DNA of 62,000 nucleotides from Mesostigma viride (taxonomy: Eukaryota; Streptophyta; Mesostigmatophyceae; Mesostigmatales; Mesostigmataceae): contig RPFO01000165.1 in assembly GCA_009746045.1 (NCBI GenBank), positions 3,700,918 through 3,762,917 on the forward strand, given 5' to 3'. The notes under the pieces were generated by a model, which searched no databases, was not told where the DNA came from, and saw only the letters and a program-made list of their open reading frames with translations. A program made the translations under genes and the position numbers. Position 1 is the stretch's first letter; each line of letters opens with the position of its first letter. Of the stretch, positions 12,141 to 22,903 are shown piece by piece.

Positions 12141-12692
12141 TTGTATGGGTGGGTGGGTGGGTGGGTGGGTGGGTGGGTGGGTGGGTGGGTGGGTGGGTGG
12201 GTGGGTGGGTGGGTGGGTGGGTGGGTGGGTGGGTAGGTGGGTGGGTGGGTGGGTGGGTGGGTGGGTGGGTGGGTGGGTGGGAGGGTGGGTGGGTGGGTGG
12301 GTGGGTGGGTGGGTGGGTGGGTGGGTGGGTGGGTGGGTGGTTTGGGTGGGTGGTTGGGGGGTGGGTTGGGGGGGGGGGGGGGGGTGGGCGGGCGGGCGGG
12401 CGGGCGGGCGGGCGGCGGGCGGGCGGGCGGGCGGCGGGCGGGCGGGCGGGCGGGCGGGCGGGCAGGCGGGCGGGCGGGCGGGCGGGCGGGCGGGCGGGCG
12501 GGCGGGCGGGCGGGCGGGCGGCGCGGGCGGGCGGGCGGGCGGGCGGGCGGGCGGGCGGGCGGGCGGGCGGGCGGGCGGGCGGCGGGCGGGCGGGCGGGCG
12601 GGGGCGGCGGGCGGGCGGGCGGGCGGGTGGGTGGGTGGGTGGGTGGGTGGGTGGGTGGGTGGGTGGGCGGGTGGGTGGGTGGGTGGGCGGGT
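12141..12692. repeat. (GGTG)n / (GGCG)n compound microsatellite
   Basis: GGTG units run from 12141 to about 12370. They are followed by (GGGC)n-type units with CGG slips from 12386 to about 12627, then GGTG again to 12692. All guanine runs are on the plus strand. Four-run G-quadruplex motifs (GGG with one- to two-base loops) occur almost continuously. Confidence 0.97.
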
Positions 12693-12699
12693 AAGGTGT

Positions 12700-15184
12700 G
12701 CTATTTGTTATCATTAGCCAAACACCATTCCTGTGAATAAACAAAGTCAATTTTAAGGACCTAGGCCTCAATCCCCAATTTGGTACCATTGAAGACACCT
12801 TCAAGCCCGTGGGCCGTGATTCATGCCAAACACCATTCCGAAATCCGTTGGACGCATGACTACCGCCGGTTGACAAATAGCTACGTTTAATTAACTAACG
12901 GTACGTGGATGTTTTTCTCCTTGACAAATACCAGCATCTACAACTTTCTCTTTGATATACTACCTCCGGGCCATTAAAATATCTACAATGCCATTTTTTG
13001 CCAAAATTTCAAAATTTGTATAGTGGGCAAACAGAAACTGTGGAAAAAATAGGAAATGGGTGGCCCAACAAACTAGATATTCTTAAAGGGTAGGAAAAGT
13101 AGTTTTTTTGGCCCGAGGGCTGCCAGCATTAGACATTGGGGGTACCTTGAAAAGTACCTCAGAAAACTCGTGGCAAAAAAATGTGTTTTAGGGGTGTCTG
13201 TGGTAAATTAACGCAAATGAGAAATCGGAGGATTTTGTCCGTCCAGATGATTCGGTTGGTACAAGTAGGTCGTACCGGATCTCGGATGCTCGGGGTAGGT
13301 CGGTCAGACCAGGAAATTCACGAAAATGACGAGGAATGCGGTTCGGCCATAAAAAAGCGAATTTGGCGATGGGCTGGCTATGGAGTTCATGCTTGCCAGC
13401 GTTAAACGCGATGCTGAGTTAGTAGAATACTTGTTTATGATGAAACATGTTCGCGCCTGAAAACTGGTCTGGTTTGGGGAGGCGCAGCGGTTCTTTTTTT
13501 AATGGTTGGTTATACCTGAGTACTTGCTTGATTTTCGCAGCAGCGGCCTGCTGAGCGTCATATTTTATTCCGCAGTTTTCATTGCGTAATACGATGTTCT
13601 ACGATATGGGTTTTCCTTAGCAATGCATTTAAACTTACTGGGCGGGAAATGGCTGCCTGCGGAGGAGTAAGTCGGTGGTCAGATAGTGCAAGGTCGCTGC
13701 TGCGAGCCCGAGAGCTGCTGGGACCTCAGCGGACAGGCATACGATGCCATGGTTGAGCTAGAAACGCAGCTGCCGGTGCGTGGGATCGGTATTCTCGTTA
13801 TTTCGCAACTATAAAACGATTCCAACGCGACAGTGCAGATATTGCGTGTGAAAATGGCAGCGGAAACTGCGGACGCTGGCCGGCTTCCTAAACGGCACAT
13901 CGCTGAAAGGTATGCGCTTCTCAAACATGGTAGACAGCGCCAAGAAAGGGGAGAATGACATGCGGTTATCTTACTAACATTTGGCAACACTGCAAAAAGT
14001 GGAAAAGGTGTGGAGTTCTGATGGATGGACAGGTGCTGGAAGTATAGTGTCCTGGATCACGTTAGAAAATGAGCAATTGTTTTGTAAAAATGCTGCAGTA
14101 AATTTGTCAGTATTTTCTGGTTCGTGTGAGAATGCATGCAAGTTCAGCAACCAGATAGCCCTTTTTAAGAATGCTGTTGGCAAGATGCCAGCAAGACAGC
14201 CTAGGGCTTAAGCAAGTTAGTACTCTTTTCCTCTTGCCTCTGCCCACTTTCCCATAGGTAAATTCTCAGCATGAGAAGGTAAAAACGTTGGATGGGTTTC
14301 TTAGTATTGGCTAGGCAGCATTTACACAAGCAATTACTATAGTGTGCAACACCACTGCTTTATACCACTATAAAGGCAGATGCAAGGTTCTAATGGGGTG
14401 CAAGAAAGCGGCACTAGCGTAGTATAAGGTGACTAAAGGCCTTGCAATAGGACAGTTTGCATTCATTTACATGCCAAGCGTGCTTCTTTAGCACTGGTTT
14501 TGCAGCCTTCAGCACCGGTTTAATTGTCATTAGTAATGATATGCCGCCACTTTAAGGTTGAAGTGGTTTTGCCCAGTTTTTTGAACCATACGCTTGTCAC
14601 AGGTGGTATGGTTGATGTTTGGTGGCATGAAATGGGCATGCCCATGCGTGCATCCTCTCTGATCCTCTCTGATCCTCCTCCTCTGGGTAAACTGCAGGCC
14701 CACATGCTGGGTGCTGGGATTTAGACTCTCTACATTGTATTACACCAATTTTGAGTGTGGCAGCCTCTCCCATTGCCATTTAAGGAATGTATTGCACAGA
14801 TTTTCAAGTTTGTAGGGCATGGGAAGGTCCTTTTTTGTGATGATTTTGTAGGCATTATTTACGCCAGTCATTGGTTAATGGTCCCTAACTGTGGCTTTAG
14901 AGGTGCTACTCTCTTGTACACAAGTCTGGGGATGCTGCAATAAGAGGGCTCTCAAAGACCTGTTCATTTAAAGAAGTTATAAGCCTGCATGTAACTGAAA
15001 GTGTGAATAAAAAATGTAACTGAAATGTCCCTGAAAAATACCCATGTGCACCATGGCAGTTTTATGTGCCCAAACGCTTTGCGATTGGGCCCCAAATTGG
15101 TGGGCTCATACCCAAGTGTGCCACCAGCATGGATGTGATGTCAAATCCCACACGTGGTTCCTATCTCTCATTTGCACTAATTTA
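12700..15184. other. No gene recognised
   Basis: The stretch up to the broken end of the gypsy element carries short frames without motifs. I looked on the minus strand for a gypsy integrase (zinc HHCC, DDE) continuing from 15185 and saw none. The sequence changes character at about 15185. Confidence 0.5.
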
Positions 15185-16371
15185 ACATACTGAAGTTTAA
15201 AAGGGGAAAACTGTGCTAAAAATTCCATCCAGCGCGCTTGCCGAGGGGTGAGGTTGGGTTGGGAGAGAAGATGGGTAAGGGGACGGTGATCCGTTTGGAT
15301 AACTAATCTATAAGGATCTAGCTCACAGGGTTCATTCAGGCAGACATCAAATTGAGCACCTTTAAGAAAGTGCTGCCACGCGTGGCAACAATACACCACC
15401 GCTAAGAGTTCCTGCTGGTGTACGGGATAGTTACGCTCCGCAGGGAGCATTGTCCTAGAGATATACTCAATTGGCTGTAAGCCCTGACCCTGATCATGGA
15501 GAAGGACGCCACCTATAGCTACCTTACTAGCATCTGTAGCCACAACAAAGGGTTTAGTGAGTATCCGGTAAGATGAGTACAGGAGGGGAAAGGAGTAGGG
15601 ATTTTAGACACTGAAAAGCCGACTGACATTCACTACTCCAAACAAAGGGGATATCCTTCTTTAATAAATGATTAATAGGGGCTGCTATAGTTGCGAAACG
15701 CGGGATAAAACGCCTATAGTAAGAAGCAATTCCTAGAAAACTACGTACACCTTTAACGTCGGTAGGGGTGGGCCATTCCTGAATTGACTTAGTTTTATCC
15801 GGGTCGGTAGCGACCCCGGCATCTGACAGAACGTGCCCTAAAAATGGGACACTCCTACCCGAACGAACTTTAGCACGGCGCGCCCACAAAGAATTTTCAG
15901 CCATTATTTCTAATACTTTCTTTAAATCACGTAGGTGCGTTTCAAAATCAGGAGAGTAAATAAGAATATCATCTAAGTAAGCTTGAGCACAAGAACGGTC
16001 ATGCTCAGATAAAGAAACAGAGGAGAAGGAAGGATCCTTTAAATCAGAGGACACCTGAGGAAGGTGAGAATTTCCCATAACAGGTCTAAGCACTTCATTC
16101 ATTAACATTTGAAAAGAGGCAGGCGAGTTACAGAGTCCTATAGCCGCTACTCTAAACTGGTAATGACCAAAAGGGGTAGCAAAGGCGGTTTTATGGCAAT
16201 CCTCAGGAGCTATCCGCAACTGCCAAAAACCATCCGCACAATCCAGTACTGTGAAACAAGTGGAACCTTTAACCTTATTAAATATATCATCAATACGAGG
16301 TAGAGGGTATTTAGACTTCACAGTAATATCATTCAACTTCCTATAATCAGTAACTAGGCGAAACTTGCCAT
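15185..16371 (-). pseudogene. pol: gypsy pol, part 2: reverse transcriptase and RNase H
   Basis: Downstream of the hAT pair the frame gives FRLVTDYRKLNDITVKSKYP, TCFTVLDCADGFWQLRIAPE and the catalytic YLDDILIYS. The RT-connection motif SYYRRFIPRFA and then the RNase H start FVVATDASKVAIGGVL follow. Between RT and RNase H, near 15554, a one-base insertion shifts the frame (it reads as a stop in CACTAAACCC). RNase H continues with YPVHQQELLAVVYCCHAWQ and QTDHRPLTHLL and breaks off at KLQYVK. The usual ADALSR motif and the integrase are absent, so this element cannot supply integration itself. Confidence 0.92.
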
Positions 16372-17689
16372 CAGTGAACAGCCATACGGCGTATAATACG
16401 CCGTATGGCGCGTATTATACGCCATACGCAAGATTTCCGTATGGAAATGGGGAAAAAAATACGCACTGCGTATTTTTTGCGTATTTTTTGCGTATTGCGT
16501 ATTTTTTGCGTATTTTTTGCGTATTTTTTGCGTATGAACCGCGTTCGAAGTAGCTTCTGGCATCATTTTGGACGGCAGTGGAGCCGGAACTAGACTGTAT
16601 CTAGGCGACCTGGAACTCCGCGACAAATAAACGACATGCAGGTGCCAAGCTGGCCGTGCATGTACGACTGTACGTGCATTGCTGCAGATTGCTGCGTGTC
16701 GGACTAGGGTCTAGGAGACGAAGGACGAGGAAATTAGGTGACGAAGTTATGTTGTCTGCCAACAAGGGCGCGCATCTGGCACCTAACATTTAATCGTAGC
16801 ACAATTGACATCCAGGCACCATGGCTAGCGACGGTGATGGTGTGGGTCTATGGAACACGATGATGACCGGGCCGACGAGATGCAGGCCGTATTCGAGACT
16901 GTCTGGACACACATCGTGAAAGAACAGACTCTCAACAAGAAAGGGCAGCCGACAGGTAACTACATGCTAAGTGACGTGCACACTTTTGGATGCAGAATTC
17001 TCGGGTTCTACCACCCGAGCAAGGCTAGCACCCGCCATATCATGGGCGCTACGTACGCGAAGGAGGCAAGAGTGAGCGAGTGCAAGAGGCCGCCGGAGGC
17101 ATTACGTCGCAGGCTGCGGGGTATTTGGTGTGACTCGCGATGCACATAAATGCCTTATTTAGCCATGCAGGCTGCTGCTAGCCAGCCACCGTACCATATG
17201 TGTTAATGGTTTAGGGAAGCTGGGTCGGGTTGCTGGCATGCATGGTATCCTGCACGCTAGCCACATTGTTGGCAGCCCGTATGGATTCTTGCTTCATGTA
17301 GATCAATATTGCATGGTGGCCTACCACGAGTAGGCAAGATGTCTGTTTCTGGCACAATGTCTTATTACTTTTGGCAAGTTGGCCGACTGACCGTGTGCTA
17401 TTTACAGACATTATTAATAACAACAGATGTACAATGCTTGTATTTGTAGGCATGCAGCGACGGCAACGGCAATATTATGTGATGATGTGTTAAATAAAGG
17501 CAAGTGGTGTTGCAAGAACACACAAAAAACATGCCTGATTGGTCAGAATGTTGAAGAACCCCCTGAACCATGCAAAAAACAGCATTTTCAAGAGTCCCCG
17601 TATGATTTGCGTATTATACCCCGTATGGCGTATTATACACCATACCCATGGGCCCCGTATGGTTGCGTATTGCGTATGGCTGTACACTG
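16372..17689 (+). mobile_element. hAT-like non-autonomous element, copy 1
   Basis: 1318 bp. Ends are CAGTGAACAGCCATACG and, inverted at the other side, CAGTGTACAGCCATACG, so the terminal inverted repeats match at 16 of 17 bases and begin CAGTG. It is flanked by an 8-bp duplication CTTGCCAT (16364-16371 and 17690-17697). An 8-bp TSD with CA(G)NG-type ends is the hAT hallmark. Subterminal regions are crowded with GCGTAT/ATACGC words, like the transposase-binding repeats of Ac-type elements. No hAT transposase or BED finger is visible, so it is taken as non-autonomous. Confidence 0.85.
16850..17149 (+). CDS. ORF inside hAT-like copy 1, unknown
   Basis: 99 codons starting MEHDDDRADEMQAVFETVW and ending in a basic, Arg-rich tail (EALRRRLRGIWCDSRCT). 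The identical ORF is in copy 2 at 18241-18540 on the minus strand. No known domain is recognised. It may be a residue of transposase or captured sequence, or a chance frame. A second ATG at 16821 lies in another frame. Confidence 0.35.
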   Translation: MEHDDDRADEMQAVFETVWTHIVKEQTLNKKGQPTGNYMLSDVHTFGCRILGFYHPSKASTRHIMGATYAKEARVSECKRPPEALRRRLRGIWCDSRCT

Positions 17690-17700
17690 CTTGCCATTTG
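17690..17700. other. 11-bp spacer made of two overlapping 8-bp TSDs
   Basis: CTTGCCATTTG is the original target sequence. It holds the right-hand TSD of copy 1 (CTTGCCAT) and the left-hand TSD of copy 2 (GCCATTTG). The same 11 bases are what the empty gypsy site would contain. Confidence 0.85.
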
Positions 17701-19018
17701 CAGTGTACAGCCATACGCAATACGCAACCATACGGGGCCCATGGGTATGGTGTATAATACGCCATACGGGGTATAATACGCAAATCATACGGGGACTCTT
17801 GAAAATGCTGTTTTTTGCATGGTTCAGGGGGTTCTTCAACATTCTGACCAATCAGGCATGTTTTTTGTGTGTTCTTGCAACACCACTTGCCTTTATTTAA
17901 CACATCATCACATAATATTGCCGTTGCCGTCGCTGCATGCCTACAAATACAAGCATTGTACATCTGTTGTTATTAATAATGTCTGTAAATAGCACACGGT
18001 CAGTCGGCCAACTTGCCAAAAGTAATAAGACATTGTGCCAGAAACAGACATCTTGCCTACTCGTGGTAGGCCACCATGCAATATTGATCTACATGAAGCA
18101 AGAATCCATACGGGCTGCCAACAATGTGGCTAGCGTGCAGGATACCATGCATGCCAGCAACCCGACCCAGCTTCCCTAAACCATTAACACATATGGTACG
18201 GTGGCTGGCTAGCAGCAGCCTGCATGGCTAAATAAGGCATTTATGTGCATCGCGAGTCACACCAAATACCCCGCAGCCTGCGACGTAATGCCTCCGGCGG
18301 CCTCTTGCACTCGCTCACTCTTGCCTCCTTCGCGTACGTAGCGCCCATGATATGGCGGGTGCTAGCCTTGCTCGGGTGGTAGAACCCGAGAATTCTGCAT
18401 CCAAAAGTGTGCACGTCACTTAGCATGTAGTTACCTGTCGGCTGCCCTTTCTTGTTGAGAGTCTGTTCTTTCACGATGTGTGTCCAGACAGTCTCGAATA
18501 CGGCCTGCATCTCGTCGGCCCGGTCATCATCGTGTTCCATAGACCCACACCATCACCGTCGCTAGCCATGGTGCCTGGATGTCAATTGTGCTACGATTAA
18601 ATGTTAGGTGCCAGATGCGCGCCCTTGTTGGCAGACAACATAACTTCGTCACCTAATTTCCTCGTCCTTCGTCTCCTAGACCCTAGTCCGACACGCAGCA
18701 ATCTGCAGCAATGCACGTACAGTCGTACATGCACGGCCAGCTTGGCACCTGCATGTCGTTTATTTGTCGCGGAGTTCCAGGTCGCCTAGATACAGTCTAG
18801 TTCCGGCTCCACTGCCGTCCAAAATGATGCCAGAAGCTACTTCGAACGCGGTTCATACGCAAAAAATACGCAAAAAATACGCAAAAAATACGCAATACGC
18901 AAAAAATACGCAAAAAATACGCAGTGCGTATTTTTTTCCCCATTTCCATACGGAAATCTTGCGTATGGCGTATAATACGCGCCATACGGCGTATTATACG
19001 CCGTATGGCTGTTCACTG
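17701..19018 (-). mobile_element. hAT-like non-autonomous element, copy 2 (inverted)
   Basis: 1318 bp. It appears identical to copy 1 wherever I compared it, and lies in opposite orientation 11 bp away. Its 8-bp duplication is GCCATTTG at 17693-17700 and 19019-19026, overlapping the TSD of copy 1 by five bases. The identity of the copies implies recent insertion or gene conversion. Confidence 0.85.
18241..18540 (-). CDS. ORF inside hAT-like copy 2, unknown
   Basis: Identical in sequence to the 99-codon ORF at 16850-17149. It has no recognised domain. Confidence 0.35.
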   Translation of the reverse strand: MEHDDDRADEMQAVFETVWTHIVKEQTLNKKGQPTGNYMLSDVHTFGCRILGFYHPSKASTRHIMGATYAKEARVSECKRPPEALRRRLRGIWCDSRCT

Positions 19019-19930
19019 GCCATTTGGCTTAGGAACTAACAGGACACCAGCTGAGTAGGGAGAGTTACTAGGCTCTATCAATCCTGCTTCTAATAGTGAC
19101 ACTAAAATCTGTTTTAGTTCCTTTAACTCGGTAGGGCCCATTCTATACATCGGAGAGTGCGTAGGAACTGCACCGTCCTTGATAACTACACGGTGTAAAA
19201 CAGAACGAGGAGGAGGATAAGGAGTCTTTTCTTCAAAAACTTTTGAGGAATCTATCACAGCCATGTATCTTACTATTTCATTTTCAGTAAATCCCACTCC
19301 TATTGTATCCACTGTGTTTATATCTATATCCACACTATTATTAGTGATAGGTATCTCCTGTACTTCTAACTGAAGGAACATACATAATAAATATCCATAT
19401 TCCTTTAATTCAGAACGCAACTCATCATTGGACATTAATACTTCAGGTATAGGTCTTACAGGAGGATCAACAGGTGTAGGAGGAGTAATATCTACCATGG
19501 ATAAATTTTCCAATCTATAATGACGTTCCGGTACCCAGTAAGAGCTATCTGGAAACCAAATGACCATGGTATCATAATTAATAGTAATCTTATTATCCTG
19601 GTGCCAATCTAATCCTAGTAATACATCAGCGGTAGTGATAGGGCCTATAGTAGCCGTCAGGTTGACAGTACGTCCTTGTATGACCAGGGGAAGGGACACC
19701 GTACCCGGGGAATGACAGGTGCGACCATCAGCATAATGAACAGTGACAGGTTTGGTGTGAGGGGTAGGGACTAGTCCTAAACGCCTAACTAGGGCCTCGC
19801 TCACAAAGGAGCTAGCCGCACCGCTATCTACCAACACAGAGACATTCAAAAGTTCATCAGCATGCAAGAAAGGGTCTACAACAGTATGGGGAACGGTTAA
19901 ACCACCATTCAAGAACATAAGAGGACGCAC
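19019..19930 (-). pseudogene. pol: gypsy pol, part 1: aspartic protease and start of RT
   Basis: The frame contains SVLVDSGAASSFVSEALVRR, a retropepsin active site of the DSGA type, followed by VLLGLDWHQDN, the usual second protease landmark. After a linker comes TPYPPPRSVLHRVVIKDGAV and the conserved entry to the RT domain (YSAGVLLVPKPNG). Protein homology stops at the hAT insertion point; the resumed RT begins at 16371. Sequence upstream of 19930 in the same frame also looks coding, so the true start is somewhat earlier. Confidence 0.9.
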
Positions 19931-20843
19931 ACGTAGTGGTAGGGAAGATCCAGCTCCGACAGAGGTTATAAAAACAGGCAGGCAAAAATTTTTATCTGGG
20001 GTACTATCTAAGGACCTGTCCAGGTTACCCCCGGCTGACAGGCCTACTGTTCCCCCTCCCCCCCCAAATCCATATGAACTAACCCCGAAGAAGACCCTGG
20101 CGAAAAAGCCACTGCTGGAGGGTCACGAGGGATCGAAGAGGGTGCGGGAGCCTGATTATCATAGGGGAACCCTGGGGGTCCTGTCTGCACAGCATTCAGC
20201 CTACTAGGGGTAGCTGAGGGAATGCGTCCTGAAGTGGGACGAATAGGAGCACGCTGACGGGTACGAGGAGGGCGAGCGTCGGGATGAGGGGGAGCACCCG
20301 AAAGGAACTTGGGGCACTCACGTTTAAGATGACCTACTTCCTTACAATGATAGCATGTGATATGAGAGACATCAAGAGCTGAAAGATCAGCAACGCAGAT
20401 ATCTAATTCTTTTACATAGGAGTTCTCCTCCTCAGGGGTAAGGATAATATTATTAATACGGGAACGGGTAGGGAGAGAAGGAGTGGTGAAGAAATCTGCT
20501 ACTCGCAAGAGATGCTGGCGCACATGCTTGAGGGGCAGATCAGTAAAACGGTAGGCAGAGAACTGGCGCTTGACTTCACGTAATAAAGGTCTACTGAGGC
20601 CTTGGAGGAAGCGAGCACGTACTTCTGCACCCGACAAATCCCTAATTCGTACCATCTGAGCATCAAACTCTTTCATATACTCCTTAAATGATTTAGTACC
20701 CTGCTGCAAGGTACCAAAGGCTAATCTATCCTGCCAATCTGAATCAGGAGGGACTAAATGGTTCTCTAAACGCTTAAACAATTCTGCTACAGAGTTAGGG
20801 TAGGCATGAGAGGCCAAAGACTCACACTGAATGAGGTTAGCAA

Positions 20844-22903
20844 TTAATTAATTAATTATCAACATCGCTCCGTTGGGAGTCAATGTAGCGCATATCCCTG
20901 AGAAGGGGCATATGGCTTTTAATACATCCTAGGCTACTTCATGCAAGGGTGGGAATGTAAGCTACCCTTGCTCTAGGTGCACCAGGGCACCTGCACCCTC
21001 ATGGTCTATCACGCTATGCCCGGGTAAGGGGGGGAGCATGCCTGTGAGGGAGGAAGATCAGCATGGCTATACAAGAGCTAGGACATGGCTGCTCGACAGA
21101 GAGCATCTCTCTGCATGGCATAGCATGGCTAAATTCTTAATGCAACATCCATGGGGGGGTCCCATTATAGGCATGGCTTGGCTAAACATAGCCAGGGCGT
21201 AGCATGGCTGTACTAGGCTATGGCTGGTGGTGGACCGTGCGTTGGCGGCACGTGACTAGGTGTGTTGGCACAGCTAGGCAAATAGTCTAGGCATGGCTGC
21301 CTTAGCGGCAGTGACGCCAAGGGTTACAATCTAGGGCTATTGCTATTCTAGCCCGCTGGGGGCGTCCACATCTTGTGGTTGATCATCAGGTCCCCGCCCC
21401 TCCAGTACACCTTGGGCTTCTGGGGGTCCTGCTTATGGCGGAGGTATTCCGGCCACAGGTCGCGTCGCTGCTGTTGCTGAGCGGGGTGAGGTCGTCATCC
21501 AGCGTCCAGGTGAGGTCGTGCAACCGCTTGCGACGAGAGAGGAACCGCTGCTTATCCTCAGGGGAGGGGAAGGTGAGGAGGACTGGTGGGGGAGCCGCCT
21601 TGTCCCGTGAGTGGGGAAGGCGGTGGCACCCGCTCAGTGCTACCTCACCTACCAGGCCCATGAGGGTAAGAAGCTGGTTCTTGAGCTCGTCAGCAAGAGA
21701 GGTTGACGTCTCACCTGGCTTCTGGGGGAAGCGACGTAGCACCACTCGGCACTCGCGGCGAGCGCGGTCGGTGACCTCCCGTTGCTGGGCCTGGCGGTGG
21801 TTCTCCAGCTCCTGGAGCTTTGTGGCGATGGCGTCGGTGGTGGAGGCGGTCGCTGACCGCAGCAGGTCCGCGTAGGAGAGCGGCGGGAGGTCGCCAGCAT
21901 CCTGCCGGGGTGGCTGGGATGCAATGGTGGCCGTCTGCTCCGCTATCTTGGGGACCTGTGTGGCCAGGGCCTCGGTGTGGGCGGTGATGGCCTCAAGCTT
22001 CTTCAGGAGCACGCCACACTTTCCCTCCACCTGGTTAAGGCGAGAGACAAGTGTAGCATGCTTTTCCGAAGCCTGCTCCGCGGTGTGTAGAGCCGTGAAC
22101 TGGGGTTGGAGCTTGTGGACGACCTTGGTTTCCACGTTGGAGACCCGGGCCTCGACCTTGTTGAGCGTGGTGTTCAGCGATGTCAGCTGCTCGGCCAGCG
22201 GCCAGGTCACGTGCTCCTCCAGCACTGCGCGGAGGTCATCCTTGCAGAGGGAGGAAGCCGATGGGGCTGCCGGCTGTGCGGGGGCTGGGGTGCGGAGCGT
22301 GCGGGTGAGGTCCGACGGAGAGGTGGCTCTGGAATTGGCTGGTCAAGATAATCAGGCGTTGTTGTACTTCGTCCAAAGCATAGAGCCAGGACATGTCTCC
22401 ATTGTAGTCGATAGCCGCCCCCCCCTTGGGCACGAAGAGCTTCCGCTCCTGTTCGAGGAACTGGAGAACCTCAATGCATTCCTGCGGCGACAATTCTTGC
22501 CACACGGTCCAGCCGAAGCGTCGGTCGCCGGGGAGGAACTTGCTCCAGTTGCGAGCGTGGCAGGGTTTCTTGGGCTCAGGCGAGGCGCTGGGCGATGGGG
22601 CTGCTGGCGGTGGGTTGGCGAGCCCAGGCGGCTGGGCAAGAACGATGGCGAGCGGGTTGGGCTGGGAGCCGGTAAGCTCCTTTTCCAAACCCCGTTTTGC
22701 TTTAGAGGTCGTCATAGCTGCCTGTCACGTGATAACTTCCGCAATACTGCGTTTCAGCCGTAACCGATTATACTGGCGGGTGCGTCTCAAAAAAGCGCAT
22801 CGAATGCGAGTGGTCTGACCGAATTTGGGGCTCAGATGCAAAAGATCTGAACTCCGCCGTCAGCCATACCGCCGTCAGCCATTTTCGTTGCCGTATTATG
22901 CTG
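20844..22903 (-). mobile_element. LINE B: ORF1-only non-LTR element inside gypsy gag
   Basis: 2060 bp flanked by a 12-bp TSD (TGAGGTTAGCAA). In minus-strand sense it has about 190 bp of leader, ORF1 (22715-21348), a 3' UTR of about 500 bp, and a TTAATTAA tail at 20844-20858. No endonuclease or RT lies between ORF1 and the 3' UTR. A second family member at 37592-38483 shows the same ORF1 to 3' UTR junction, so ORF2 is absent from the family and not just from this copy. It must rely on another element's ORF2. LINE A, which shares the TTAA-type tail, is a candidate helper (inference). Confidence 0.88.
21348..22715 (-). pseudogene. LINE B ORF1 (RNA-binding ORF1p-like), two frameshifts
   Basis: The start is MTTSKAKRGLEKELTGS at 22715. 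A first frame runs to about 22236, and the main frame (22225 region to 21386) follows after a shift. The central part has a heptad pattern consistent with a coiled coil (LNTTLNKVEARVSNVETKV and LVSRLNQVEGKCGVLLKKLE). It is followed by an RRM-like region (RRECRVVLRRFPQ, then PPPVLLTFPSPEDKQRFL) and a C-terminal domain ending TLDDDLTP. A second shift near 21480 moves the reading to QQQRRDLWPEYLRHKQ, and the protein ends at the TAG at 21348. The order coiled coil, RRM and C-terminal domain is that of L1-type ORF1 proteins, which coat LINE RNA. Confidence 0.8.

Noticed and set aside
17427-17963. Two overlapping 157-codon ORFs on opposite strands
   Set aside because: They read across the centre of the hAT palindrome, and each is the mirror of the other; they arose from the inverted arrangement.
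16367-19023. A single 2647-bp foldback element with a 5-bp TSD GCCAT
   Set aside because: The 11-bp centre equals the target sequence, and each half has its own 8-bp TSD, so two insertions explain more.
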